Shown piece after piece: positions 7,732 to 14,833 of a stretch of 23,135 nucleotides of DNA. Made by a program: the position numbers and the translations under genes. A model generated the notes under the pieces. It had not been told where the DNA came from, made no database searches, and saw nothing but the letters and a program-made list of their open reading frames with translations. Positions within the stretch are counted from its first letter, which is position 1; every line of letters starts with the position of its first letter. The DNA is taken from the IMG/VR virus record IMGVR_UViG_3300029268_000139, positions 1-23,135 of that record; one strand, 5' to 3'. Source of the DNA: a virus.

Positions 7732-9684
7732 ATGATTCTATCAAATGATGACGAAATAAGACAGTACCAACTGTTATCAACAAAAGGTAAAGAGGTTAAT
7801 GAGAACTATACCAAGAACCCAATAGACTATACTTCGGATAGTAGAGCCTCTGAGGAAATAAAAGGGTATGTTCCGTACTTTATATACCGCCCGCCTTTTG
7901 GATACCCAAGAACCGATACAGATTTAGTGCTTGTAAGAAAGCTATCTAACTCGCCATATGTGCTTGGGGTGGTTAATACCATCTGTGATAGAATCAATGG
8001 TATCGACTGGGACATCAAACCCAAAGCAGGAATAGAATTAGATGATAGAATAAAGAAAAAGATAAGCACAATAAAGACCTTCTTTAATAACCCTAATAAT
8101 AACTTTGAAAGTTTCAGAGACATACAAAGAGCGTTAGTAAGAGATGTTTTAGAACTAGATTCAGGGGTTATAGAAAAGGTATTTGATAAGCACGAAAAGA
8201 AACAACTTAAACAACTTATTGCAAGAGACGGTGCAACAGTTTTAAAGAACCCTAATGTGCATGGGTATATTGGCGACAGAGACGAGTTCATTGATATGTT
8301 TCCACAGTTCAATGATAAAATATTTAATCAAAACGAGAATAGGTTAGATAGCACCAACTATGCACAAAAAATATATACACAATTATATACCGATAAAGCG
8401 GCATACTTCCAATACGGATGGACGCCTGGCAGTCTTCCTGTACCATTTGGTAAGAGAGAACTTATATATGTACAAATGAACCATAGGTCAGATAGTATAT
8501 ATGGTAGAAGCAATATACAGTTACTTGCAGAAATTATTTTAACTCTTATATATGGCGGGAGATACCATTTAGATTTCTACATTAACAACAATGTTCCACA
8601 AGGAATTATCAGTATTGTTAATGCTAACCAAAAACAAATAGACACATTCAGAAGCAGAATGTCCGACAGGATTTTTGAGACAGATGAGTTTGATAAATAT
8701 CGAAAGAAGAACTTTTCAATACCGATAGTTGGCGGGGAAGCAAAGTTCACTCCTTGGATTATCCCAAGTTCGGATATGCAAATATTAGAACAACAAAGAT
8801 GGTTCCAAAGAATAGTGTGGCAGGTATTTGGTATAGGCCCAGATGAAATGGGCGATACCGAAAACTCAAATAGAGCAACATCTAACGAGTCTTCAAGAAT
8901 ATTAAAGAAGAAGGCAATAAAGCCTTACTTAATCAAACTACAATATGTTTGGAATAACGAGATTATCCCAGAGCTTGACCCAGATAACGAGGTTGAGTTT
9001 GTATATGATAACTATGATATAGAAGAAGATTACAGACAAGCAGAGCTTCTAACTTTGAAACTTAATTATTTAACAGTAAACGAAGTAAGAGAATGCGAAG
9101 GCAGAGACCCAATCGCTGATGGGGATATGTTATCTAGTCAAATGGGCCAGAACGGATTACCAGGATTGAGTAATGATTATACTTCCCCTGAGAAGAAGAT
9201 TGCGGTAGGAGACAAGATAAAGAAACTGCCAAAGTCGGATATGCAATCTACTACTGACAAGGTGAACCAAGACCAGAATAATGACAAGTCCTTTGACACA
9301 AACAATCCAAGAGATGCAAAGTTCCATAAGGTCAGGACTTCAAAGACGCCAAATATGAAAGCCATTTCTGAAGAAGAACTAGAAAAATTAGCTGAAGACA
9401 TGCACTTTACTGGCGACTTAGAACAGTTCAAAATGGGAATGAAAGTAGAGTTGGAACATACAAACCTAACACACGGCGACAAGAAAGAAACGGCAATGAT
9501 AGCAATCGCGCACTTGGAAGAAATACCTGACTATTATACTCGTTTATCCAAAATGGAACAGGCTGCCCCTAAAACCAAGTCAGAAGTATCACCAGTGGAA
9601 GTCAGTAATGAATATGAAACACTTATAACAGATTATTTTGAAAACCTAAAAGAAGAGTTGTTAAGTGGGAAATATGAACAATAG
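7732..9684 (+). CDS. Portal protein with C-terminal DUF5661-like domain
   Basis: This 650-residue protein reads as a portal: a pre-clip region with VLGVVNTICDRINGIDWDI (about 82-100), VRDVLELDSGVIEKV (about 138-152), a helical stem near YGGRYHLDFYINNNVPQG and an ATSNESSRILKKKAIKPYL wing/crown helix. Portals form the dodecameric channel through which terminase pumps DNA and to which the neck binds. The C-terminal part (about 545-612) has a different character: EEELEKLAEDMHFT, EQFKMGMKVELEH, then IAHLEEIPDYYTRLSKME. This is the pattern of the small DUF5661 domain found in many phage genomes. The gene overlaps the MuF-like gene. The start codon has only a weak ribosome binding site. Confidence 0.85.
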   Translation: MILSNDDEIRQYQLLSTKGKEVNENYTKNPIDYTSDSRASEEIKGYVPYFIYRPPFGYPRTDTDLVLVRKLSNSPYVLGVVNTICDRINGIDWDIKPKAGIELDDRIKKKISTIKTFFNNPNNNFESFRDIQRALVRDVLELDSGVIEKVFDKHEKKQLKQLIARDGATVLKNPNVHGYIGDRDEFIDMFPQFNDKIFNQNENRLDSTNYAQKIYTQLYTDKAAYFQYGWTPGSLPVPFGKRELIYVQMNHRSDSIYGRSNIQLLAEIILTLIYGGRYHLDFYINNNVPQGIISIVNANQKQIDTFRSRMSDRIFETDEFDKYRKKNFSIPIVGGEAKFTPWIIPSSDMQILEQQRWFQRIVWQVFGIGPDEMGDTENSNRATSNESSRILKKKAIKPYLIKLQYVWNNEIIPELDPDNEVEFVYDNYDIEEDYRQAELLTLKLNYLTVNEVRECEGRDPIADGDMLSSQMGQNGLPGLSNDYTSPEKKIAVGDKIKKLPKSDMQSTTDKVNQDQNNDKSFDTNNPRDAKFHKVRTSKTPNMKAISEEELEKLAEDMHFTGDLEQFKMGMKVELEHTNLTHGDKKETAMIAIAHLEEIPDYYTRLSKMEQAAPKTKSEVSPVEVSNEYETLITDYFENLKEELLSGKYEQ

Positions 9685-10270
9685 AGATGCAGAGTATACT
9701 GAGTTCTTAATAAAGAACATTATAATACCCAAGTATGTAATAGAGGGCATAATGCGGGATATTTCCTTTAACTATGACCTTGGGGTACAATCTGTAGAAA
9801 AGATTGCTGATACTAATATCATTGGATTACCAACAAATACTATCGATGAGCTCAAGCGATTTTCCTTAGAGTGCATCAGAGATATGACAAACGACCTTGC
9901 AGAAGATATTAGAAAGACAGTCAAGCTCCATAATTTTTCAGGGTCTAGTACAGAAGACTTAAACAAAGAACTAACCAAAGTATTAGATAAATCAATACAA
10001 AGGTCACGAACAATTGCAGTTACAGAAACGACTAGAGCTTATAATATTGGAGCAATGACTGCCGCAATTGCTAGCGGGTTAGTAGTTAAGAAGTATTGGT
10101 TGTCTATTATAGATGACAGAACAACCGGCTATTGCTTATATATGAGCTCAAAGTATGGACCAAACAATGCAATACCAATTACTGAACCATTCATTGACAG
10201 TGCTGGACAGAAAATACAGAGCCCACCAGGGCATTATAATTGTAGAAGTGTTGTGGCATTTACAATGTGA
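9674..10270 (+). CDS. MuF-like head morphogenesis protein
   Basis: From ATG 9674 the protein has 198 residues; GTG 9665 would add three. The start lies inside the portal gene. The C-terminal half has the MuF/SPP1 gp7 signature in order: SIQRSRTIAVTETTRAYNIG, then W..IIDDRTTGYC, then PPGHYNCRSVVAF. Proteins of this family are minor capsid components bound near the portal. They are packaged in few copies and in some phages are ejected with DNA. The N-terminal half is helical and less conserved. Its place directly after the portal is the usual one. The family's C-terminal toxin extensions are absent: the protein ends right after the NCRS motif. Confidence 0.85.
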   Translation: MNNRDAEYTEFLIKNIIIPKYVIEGIMRDISFNYDLGVQSVEKIADTNIIGLPTNTIDELKRFSLECIRDMTNDLAEDIRKTVKLHNFSGSSTEDLNKELTKVLDKSIQRSRTIAVTETTRAYNIGAMTAAIASGLVVKKYWLSIIDDRTTGYCLYMSSKYGPNNAIPITEPFIDSAGQKIQSPPGHYNCRSVVAFTM

Positions 10271-10315
10271 TTAATATCTATTTATAAATAACATAAGGAC
10301 AACAATATATATTTT
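10270..10315 (+). promoter_or_regulatory. Late promoter copy B (TATA-like element)
   Basis: The 23 bases at 10270-10292 are identical to promoter copy A and begin on the last base of the MuF-like stop codon. The palindromic core TATTTATAAATA lies at 10279-10290. An AT-rich patch (AATATATATTTT) follows at about 10303-10315, the same relative place as in copy A. It precedes the protease-capsid unit, leaving only a short leader before ATG 10328. Confidence 0.68.
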
Positions 10316-10327
10316 AATAGTGACAGT

Positions 10328-11239
10328 ATGAACGATAAAGAATATTTTTATATTTCAGAGTTTGAACCTATAGGGATAATTACCAAAGGGGAAAAGAAGT
10401 ATATAATTGAAGGTTATATATCTACAACCTCTCAAGACTTATCTAATGATGTAGTAACCAAGTCTGCACAAGAGGATATGTTACAACAGATAATTAATAG
10501 AGAAGTACCAATTACCTTTGATTTAGAACACGAAGTTTTCTATGAAGATGGAAAACAACGAAGAAAACCAGCATCGACTATCCCGGTTGCTAAAGTAATA
10601 GACGCTTGGATGGACGAAAAAGGGGTTAAAGTAAAGGCAGAACTTAATTCTGACTCACCAAGATTCAATAATGTTTGGGGGTCAATATTAAAAGGGTTCT
10701 TACATTCATTTAGTGTGGCATTTTATCCTGTAGAATCAATAACCCAGAGAGTAAACGGATTAATGACTTCATACATAAACAAGTTAAAATTAGTAAACAT
10801 TACACTTACTGGTTCACCAGTAAACCCAGAAGCAAATTTCGTACCAGTGATGAAATCTGTTCTGGCAGATATTACTTCAGTAACTGAGGTAATAGAAAAT
10901 ATAGAGGGTGAAATAATGGAAAAAACAAATAATATTCAAACTGAATCTCCTATTGCAGATGTTGAAACACCAGTGGTAAAAGCAGAAACAGTAGTTGAAC
11001 AAGATACTAAAATAGATGTAAAAGCATTCCTTTCAGAAATAACAGAGAAGAATGACGGTCTATTAAAAGAGAATGTTGAACTTAAGGCAAAGCAAGAATC
11101 AATGGATGCTAAAATGAAAGCATTAGAAGAGAAGATTGAAAAATTAGAATCTAAGCCAGTTATAAAAGGCATATCAACAGAAATGCCAGAAATGACTGAT
11201 ATAAAAGAAATAAAAGGAGCTATAAGCTTAATAAAATAA
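10328..11239 (+). CDS. HK97-type prohead protease fused to scaffold-like C-terminal domain
   Basis: In this 303-residue protein, the first ~185 residues match the caudovirus prohead protease (peptidase U35) layout. A likely catalytic His68 sits in FDLEHE, and a likely catalytic Ser129 in HSFSVAF, with the strand KLKLVNITLTGSPVNPEA after it. The protease cleaves scaffold and capsid delta domains during head maturation. From about residue 197 the character changes to an acidic, Lys/Glu-rich region with a coiled coil (about 228-272, KNDGLLKENVELKAKQESMD onward), as expected for an internal scaffold. The downstream capsid protein lacks an obvious long N-terminal delta domain, fitting scaffold supplied from here. 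It lies directly behind promoter copy B. The ribosome binding site is weak (AGTGAC). Confidence 0.85.
   Translation: MNDKEYFYISEFEPIGIITKGEKKYIIEGYISTTSQDLSNDVVTKSAQEDMLQQIINREVPITFDLEHEVFYEDGKQRRKPASTIPVAKVIDAWMDEKGVKVKAELNSDSPRFNNVWGSILKGFLHSFSVAFYPVESITQRVNGLMTSYINKLKLVNITLTGSPVNPEANFVPVMKSVLADITSVTEVIENIEGEIMEKTNNIQTESPIADVETPVVKAETVVEQDTKIDVKAFLSEITEKNDGLLKENVELKAKQESMDAKMKALEEKIEKLESKPVIKGISTEMPEMTDIKEIKGAISLIK
10916..11239 (+). CDS. Nested scaffold protein from internal start (predicted)
   Basis: An in-frame ATG at 10916 (residue 197 of the protease) is preceded by GAGGGTGA at 10904-10911, a better ribosome binding site than that of the protease itself, with five bases before the ATG. 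It would give a 107-residue protein containing only the acidic, coiled-coil scaffold-like part. Lambda (C/Nu3) is the established precedent for a scaffold made from an internal start within a protease gene. It also solves the dosage problem, since scaffold is needed in many more copies than protease. That both are made here is inference; the start signal itself is visible. Confidence 0.6.
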   Translation: MEKTNNIQTESPIADVETPVVKAETVVEQDTKIDVKAFLSEITEKNDGLLKENVELKAKQESMDAKMKALEEKIEKLESKPVIKGISTEMPEMTDIKEIKGAISLIK

Positions 11240-11252
11240 AAGGTGAATAAAT

Positions 11253-12395
11253 ATGGCATATTGTGGAAACGCAAGTAACGTAGATGCAGAAGCATCATAC
11301 AGACTATCATTTGGTAACTTACCAAACAACTTCACTTATTACGACCCAATGGGATTAAAAGGTAATAAAATAGACGCAGAATTATCCGGTAAAGGAGTAA
11401 CAGAATCTAATCCTATGTTAAAAGCATTAAGCACAACATCAGGTGGGGCAGGTACTGCTGGTTACGCATTAATACCAGTGTTTGTAGACCCAAGAATAGT
11501 TGATAGAACAAGAAAGCAAACACCATTAGTAACAATATTACCAAGAGTTACAAATAACGGTATGTATGCTGACTTCAATGTTATTACAGCAAAGGGTGGA
11601 GCATATACTGCTTTCGAAGACGCGGCTTTACCAGAAACAAACACGACATACGACAGAATGTCAACAGCAATTAAATTTTTATATAGTGTAGGTAGAATTA
11701 CAGGACCTTCATTTGCAGCAACACCAGGCTATACATTAGATGGTATAACTCAAACAGGACCAGGTACAGCTGGGGTTAACCCATTCGGTTCAGCAGCAGC
11801 ACCAAACTCTATGCAATTAGAAGTTTTAGTAAAAACAAGAGAATTAAAAGAACTTGAAGAGAACCTTTTAATCAACGGTAATGCAACAACATCCGGTGTT
11901 ACAGGTGACCCTAATACCACAGAATTTGATGGTATAATCGCATTAATGAGCACAACTAATACAGTAGCTAAAGGAACAACATATATTGACCTTTCAGATA
12001 TTGACTTAGCTGCATCATACGCATTTGATGACGGTGGATTCCCAACAATCGCAATATGTGATACTTCAACATATAACGATGTTCTTAAGTTAGTAAACGA
12101 AAGAATCGGTTATTTAGCAACACAAGTTGAGACAGAATACGGTTTCACTGCATTAAAGTTCAATACAATGGCTGGACAATTAATGTTAATACCAAGCAGA
12201 TTCTTAAGTACAACAACAGGTTCAAAGGCAATGTATTTACTTGACCCTACAGTTTGGGAAGTTAGAGTATTACAAGATATGACTTATGAAGAATTAGCAA
12301 AGACTAACGATTCAAGAAAGTTTATGTTAAAGGAATACGAAACCTTAATCTGTAGAGCAACAGCATTCAATGCTTCAATTACAGCATGTAAGTAG
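11253..12395 (+). CDS. Major capsid protein, HK97 fold
   Basis: This 380-residue protein follows the protease after 13 bases with an AGGTGA ribosome binding site. Features fitting the HK97 fold are: a Gly/Ala-rich lead-in (LSTTSGGAGTAGYALIPVFV, about 68-87) followed by the typical strand where the mature chain enters the fold; a long spine-helix region (MQLEVLVKTRELKELEENLL, about 187-206) followed by LING; a DGIIALM stretch; and a C-terminal RKFMLKEYETLICRATAFN strand pair. Its position and a codon set favouring frequent codons fit a highly made protein. It forms the icosahedral shell. No named subfamily is assigned. Two hairpins follow its stop and probably set mRNA stability or partial termination. 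Confidence 0.82.
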   Translation: MAYCGNASNVDAEASYRLSFGNLPNNFTYYDPMGLKGNKIDAELSGKGVTESNPMLKALSTTSGGAGTAGYALIPVFVDPRIVDRTRKQTPLVTILPRVTNNGMYADFNVITAKGGAYTAFEDAALPETNTTYDRMSTAIKFLYSVGRITGPSFAATPGYTLDGITQTGPGTAGVNPFGSAAAPNSMQLEVLVKTRELKELEENLLINGNATTSGVTGDPNTTEFDGIIALMSTTNTVAKGTTYIDLSDIDLAASYAFDDGGFPTIAICDTSTYNDVLKLVNERIGYLATQVETEYGFTALKFNTMAGQLMLIPSRFLSTTTGSKAMYLLDPTVWEVRVLQDMTYEELAKTNDSRKFMLKEYETLICRATAFNASITACK

Positions 12396-12403
12396 ATTTA
12401 ATT

Positions 12404-12437
12404 AGAGGGACTTAGTCTCTCTAAACCTACGGGTTTA
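12404..12437 (+). terminator. Tandem hairpins after the capsid gene
   Basis: Hairpin 1 (12404-12422) pairs AGAGGGAC with GTCTCTCT around a TTA loop, 8 bp with one G-U pair. Hairpin 2 (12422-12437) pairs TAAACC with GGTTTA around TACG, a loop of the very stable UNCG class. They share one base, so they would stack or alternate. There is no T-run directly after, so a classical intrinsic terminator is unlikely. A partial terminator or 3' end protecting the capsid mRNA from decay fits better. The next gene's ribosome binding site (GGAGTG) follows after seven bases. Confidence 0.55.
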
Positions 12438-12456
12438 ATTAAACGGAGTGATAATA

Positions 12457-12723
12457 ATGACAACAACAAGTTACGCAATATCAAGACTTTGCCCAATTGG
12501 GGGAGTTAATAGTGCGGGAAAGAAAATAGGATATATCGAAGCAGGCGCAAAGGCTGCACAGAACGATACATGGACATGCACAAACGCAAAAACAATATCT
12601 ACAGCAACTAAGATTACAGTAGATGCAACGGGTGCAGCAGAACCATATACAATTTCAGGAAACGTAATTACACTAACATCTGCAACAGCAACAGCATGTA
12701 GTGGACTTATAGTTTACACATAG
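12457..12723 (+). CDS. Small virion protein, divergent first member of four-gene array
   Basis: The start is ATG 12457, preceded by GGAGTG at 12445-12450; an upstream in-frame GTG (12448) overlaps that site and is less likely. The protein has 88 residues, rich in Thr and Ala, with no membrane segment. Its C-terminal part (NVITLTSATATACSGLIVYT) lines up with the C termini of the next three genes (NVLTLSNGATG then SGIVWGY), so it is probably a divergent member of the same family. The position right after the major capsid protein suggests a capsid decoration or cementing protein, which is inference. It has four Cys residues when counting both halves, unlike the others. Confidence 0.6.
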   Translation: MTTTSYAISRLCPIGGVNSAGKKIGYIEAGAKAAQNDTWTCTNAKTISTATKITVDATGAAEPYTISGNVITLTSATATACSGLIVYT

Positions 12724-12735
12724 GGGGGATAAATT

Positions 12736-12993
12736 ATGACATCAGCAGAAGCGACATCAGAAACATTTAAACAACTTACCCCTAATTGTGGGTATAAAAT
12801 GATATATGTATCATGTACACCAGTTAATGATACAGACTATATAACAGTTAATGACCTAACTACCATAAAAGGATATTATTTGCAGATGACCGATGGTTCA
12901 GCATTAGCTACAGGAACATTTGCAACAAAGGTATTAACCCTTGCAGCAGGTAGTACAGTAACACCAATAACTGGTATAATTTGGGGGGTATAA
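12736..12993 (+). CDS. Small virion protein, tandem paralogue 1 (putative capsid decoration)
   Basis: This 85-residue protein begins MTSAEATSETFK and ends TGIIWGV. It has a strong G-run ribosome binding site (GGGGGGA). It shares its first 12 residues, and nearly the same DNA, with the gene at 13259. Predicted strands alternate with turns at NDTDYITV and in the Gly/Thr-rich second half, an all-beta plan. Small beta proteins made beside the capsid gene commonly coat or cement the shell; that role is inferred here. It could instead be a head-fibre base. No enzymatic motif is present. Confidence 0.65.
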   Translation: MTSAEATSETFKQLTPNCGYKMIYVSCTPVNDTDYITVNDLTTIKGYYLQMTDGSALATGTFATKVLTLAAGSTVTPITGIIWGV

Positions 12994-12995
12994 AT

Positions 12996-13256
12996 ATGAC
13001 AACAGTAGAATGTACATTAGAAACATTTAAACAATTATTACCTAATTCAGGTAAAAAGTTTATTTTTGTTAATTTTACAACAACAAACGCAACAGATTAT
13101 GTTACAGTAACTCCACTAAATTATATAGAAGGTTTTAGAATTACAAGCACTACAAATGCAACAGTATTAGCTGGGACATTTGCAACAAATGTATTAACTC
13201 TTTCCAATGGTGCAACAGGCACTAAGATTTGGTCAGGTATTGTTTGGGGGTATTAA
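12996..13256 (+). CDS. Small virion protein, tandem paralogue 2 (putative capsid decoration)
   Basis: ATG 12996 is used because it lines up with the MT(S/T)xE start of the sister genes and has a GGGGGG run at 12983-12988 as ribosome binding site. It encodes 86 residues. ETFKQLLPNSGKKFIFVNFTT and TNATDYVTVTPL match the neighbours, and the end GATGTKIWSGIVWGY is nearly the same as in the next gene. The family layout is an N-terminal ETFK motif, a DYITV strand and a terminal W-G-(V/Y). The likely role is as for its neighbours, one of several shell-binding proteins. It is the least Cys-rich of the group, with one Cys. Confidence 0.65.
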   Translation: MTTVECTLETFKQLLPNSGKKFIFVNFTTTNATDYVTVTPLNYIEGFRITSTTNATVLAGTFATNVLTLSNGATGTKIWSGIVWGY

Positions 13257-13258
13257 AC

Positions 13259-13522
13259 ATGACATCAGCAGAAGCAACATCAGAGACATTTAAGGAATGG
13301 TTGCCAAACCACGGAGAAAAAATGGTATTTATCGAAGCAACTACAACAAATGCAACAGACTATATCACAGTAACTGACTTAACAATTGTTCAGGGTTTTT
13401 GGTTAATGTCAACTGGCGGGACAGTATTAACTGGCACTTGTTCAACAAGTACAAATGTTATAACTGCATCCAACGGTGCAACAGGAACTAAAATTTGGTC
13501 AGGATTTTGTTGGGGCGTTTAA
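13259..13522 (+). CDS. Small virion protein, tandem paralogue 3 (putative capsid decoration)
   Basis: ATG 13259 follows the previous stop by two bases, with TTGGGGG as ribosome binding site. It encodes 87 residues. The N terminus MTSAEATSETFK equals that of the gene at 12736, while the C-terminal NGATGTKIWSG equals that of the gene at 12996. The gene therefore looks like a mosaic of its two neighbours. The middle carries NATDYITVTDL, shared by the family. The ending SGFCWGV keeps the terminal Trp-Gly pair, whose codons provide the G-run before the next start. It is presumably a virion surface component; the exact role is unknown. Confidence 0.65.
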   Translation: MTSAEATSETFKEWLPNHGEKMVFIEATTTNATDYITVTDLTIVQGFWLMSTGGTVLTGTCSTSTNVITASNGATGTKIWSGFCWGV

Positions 13523-13801
13523 ATGGGTGAGTGTGCAAAGTGTGGCAGGTGTTGTAAATACCTAGTATTTATAGTTCCCCACCAGATTTACACACAAAGC
13601 GACATGGATTATTTCAATGATAGAGGTGTAGTGTTCGAAAGAATAAACCGACAAACCGACAGAGAAATAGTGCCTTGTAGGTGCCAACATCTTGGCGAAG
13701 ACAATTTATGTAAGATTTGGGAAACCAGACCAGACATGTGCCGTAAAGACAAGCGACACTTAAATATATGGAAACCCGAGGGGTGTACCGGAGAAGATTA
13801 A
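13523..13801 (+). CDS. YkgJ-type cysteine cluster protein
   Basis: This 92-residue protein starts with ECAKCGRCCKYLVF, giving Cys4, Cys7, Cys10 and Cys11. Further on it has Cys52, Cys54, HLGEDNLCKIWETRPDMCR (His56, Cys63, Cys73) and Cys88. A CxxCxxCC lead and a later C.IWE.RP..C block are the pattern of the YkgJ family (zinc- or iron-chelate-binding cluster proteins), whose biochemical role is poorly defined. The start codon directly follows the stop of the decoration-like gene. It sits in the middle of the head genes, where metal-cluster proteins are not standard. It may modify or mature a virion protein, or be a passenger gene. Confidence 0.78.
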   Translation: MGECAKCGRCCKYLVFIVPHQIYTQSDMDYFNDRGVVFERINRQTDREIVPCRCQHLGEDNLCKIWETRPDMCRKDKRHLNIWKPEGCTGED

Positions 13802-13824
13802 AAGAAAAATAGAGGTAATAAAAT

Positions 13825-13977
13825 ATGCAAGCAGAAGAAAAGATGGTTATTATAGGCAGAGATTCGTTACAGAGACCAATGTGGGCTCCTGAATCACAAG
13901 CAAAGAAGATGGCAGAAGCAAAGGCCGAAGCAATCGAGAAAGAAGAAAAGATAGAAGATAAAAAATTTAAGAAGTAA
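13825..13977 (+). CDS. Small charged protein, 50 residues
   Basis: This short gene has a good ribosome binding site (AGAGGTAA, 13811-13818) and starts MQAEEKMVIIGRDSLQRPMW. A Lys/Glu/Ala-rich helix (QAKKMAEAKAEAIEKEEK) follows, ending in KKFKK. It fills the only gap between the YkgJ-type gene and the connector gene, which supports it being real. The second half should be one long charged helix. Small proteins of this kind occur between capsid and connector genes in many tailed viruses, with no known role. No family is recognised. Confidence 0.65.
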   Translation: MQAEEKMVIIGRDSLQRPMWAPESQAKKMAEAKAEAIEKEEKIEDKKFKK

Positions 13978-13985
13978 GATTAGAT

Positions 13986-14828
13986 ATGTATGTTACAGCT
14001 AGCGATGTTTATCGTGCAGCAGGAATTTCTAGCGCGGCAATATCTAGTACAGATGTTACTGAAAACATCAAAGACGCGGAACAAGAAGTAGACAGAATTA
14101 CAAATACTACTTTTTATTCAGTAGATGCTACAGGCACGGCAACATCTGGTGCAGCATCGTCTATCACAAACACCGCTGGAGCATTCGTAATAGACAATCT
14201 TATTGGCAGTTGTGTATATATCTATGCAGGAACAGGCATAGGGCAAGCACGAGAGATTACAGATAACACGGATACAGTTATAACAGTATCCCCAGCTTGG
14301 GCTACAAACCCAGACAATACGTCTAAGTATATAATTACATACCTTAATAAGGTTACAGAAACATACGATGGGGACGACAAATCATATTTATATTTAAAGA
14401 ACTTTCCAGTAGTACATATTGAAAGCATAACAGTAGACGGCACAGCACTAGCAACTACAGACTATTATTTATATCAAACAGAAGGCATAATTAAGCTATC
14501 CGTTGGTGGTACACAAAGCTATTTTACTGCAACCGAACCACAGAACATAGACATAGTGTATCATTACGGTGTACTGCCAGAAAAGAAACACGCTACATTT
14601 GATATACCTAGGGAAGTTAAAAGATTAACAGCAAATATTGCAGCACTGAAATCATTAGTACAGCAAATGGGTGGAACTTATGACCAATTAAGTTCTTTTA
14701 CAGTTCCTAACTTTACAGGTACTGTTGGTCAACAGTATATTAATATAGAAGGCACAATTGCAAGATTATATTTAGATACAGACAAGCTACAACAAAAATG
14801 TGTTGGAAGATATGTATACTTTGGGTGA
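13986..14828 (+). CDS. Head-tail connector (adaptor) protein with inserted beta domain
   Basis: This 280-residue protein starts YVTASDVYRAAGI and contains KDAEQEVDRITNTTFY (about 28-43), the N-terminal helices typical of gp6/gp15-type adaptor proteins that sit under the portal. The family core resumes at YLYLKNFPVVHIESITVDG (about 133-151) and DIVYHYG, then a helix PREVKRLTANIAALKSL. Between them (about 45-120) lies an extra Gly/Thr-rich domain with GTGIGQAREITDNTDTVITV and PDNTSKYIITY, a pattern common in phage fibre and hub proteins but not part of a minimal adaptor. Its role is to form the ring joining portal and stopper. The ribosome binding site is weak. Confidence 0.72.
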   Translation: MYVTASDVYRAAGISSAAISSTDVTENIKDAEQEVDRITNTTFYSVDATGTATSGAASSITNTAGAFVIDNLIGSCVYIYAGTGIGQAREITDNTDTVITVSPAWATNPDNTSKYIITYLNKVTETYDGDDKSYLYLKNFPVVHIESITVDGTALATTDYYLYQTEGIIKLSVGGTQSYFTATEPQNIDIVYHYGVLPEKKHATFDIPREVKRLTANIAALKSLVQQMGGTYDQLSSFTVPNFTGTVGQQYINIEGTIARLYLDTDKLQQKCVGRYVYFG

Positions 14829-14833
14829 TAGAT

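Noticed and set aside
9674-10270. Toxin domain on the MuF-like protein
   Set aside because: Polymorphic toxins are often fused to this family, but the protein stops immediately after the NCRS motif.
12448-12456. GTG 12448 as start of the first small virion gene
   Set aside because: This codon lies within the probable ribosome site GGAGTG; ATG 12457 has proper spacing and matches the MT- start of the neighbouring paralogues.
12736-13522. CRISPR or direct-repeat array
   Set aside because: The repeated DNA in this region is explained by three paralogous genes in frame; there are no short, regularly spaced repeats with unique spacers.
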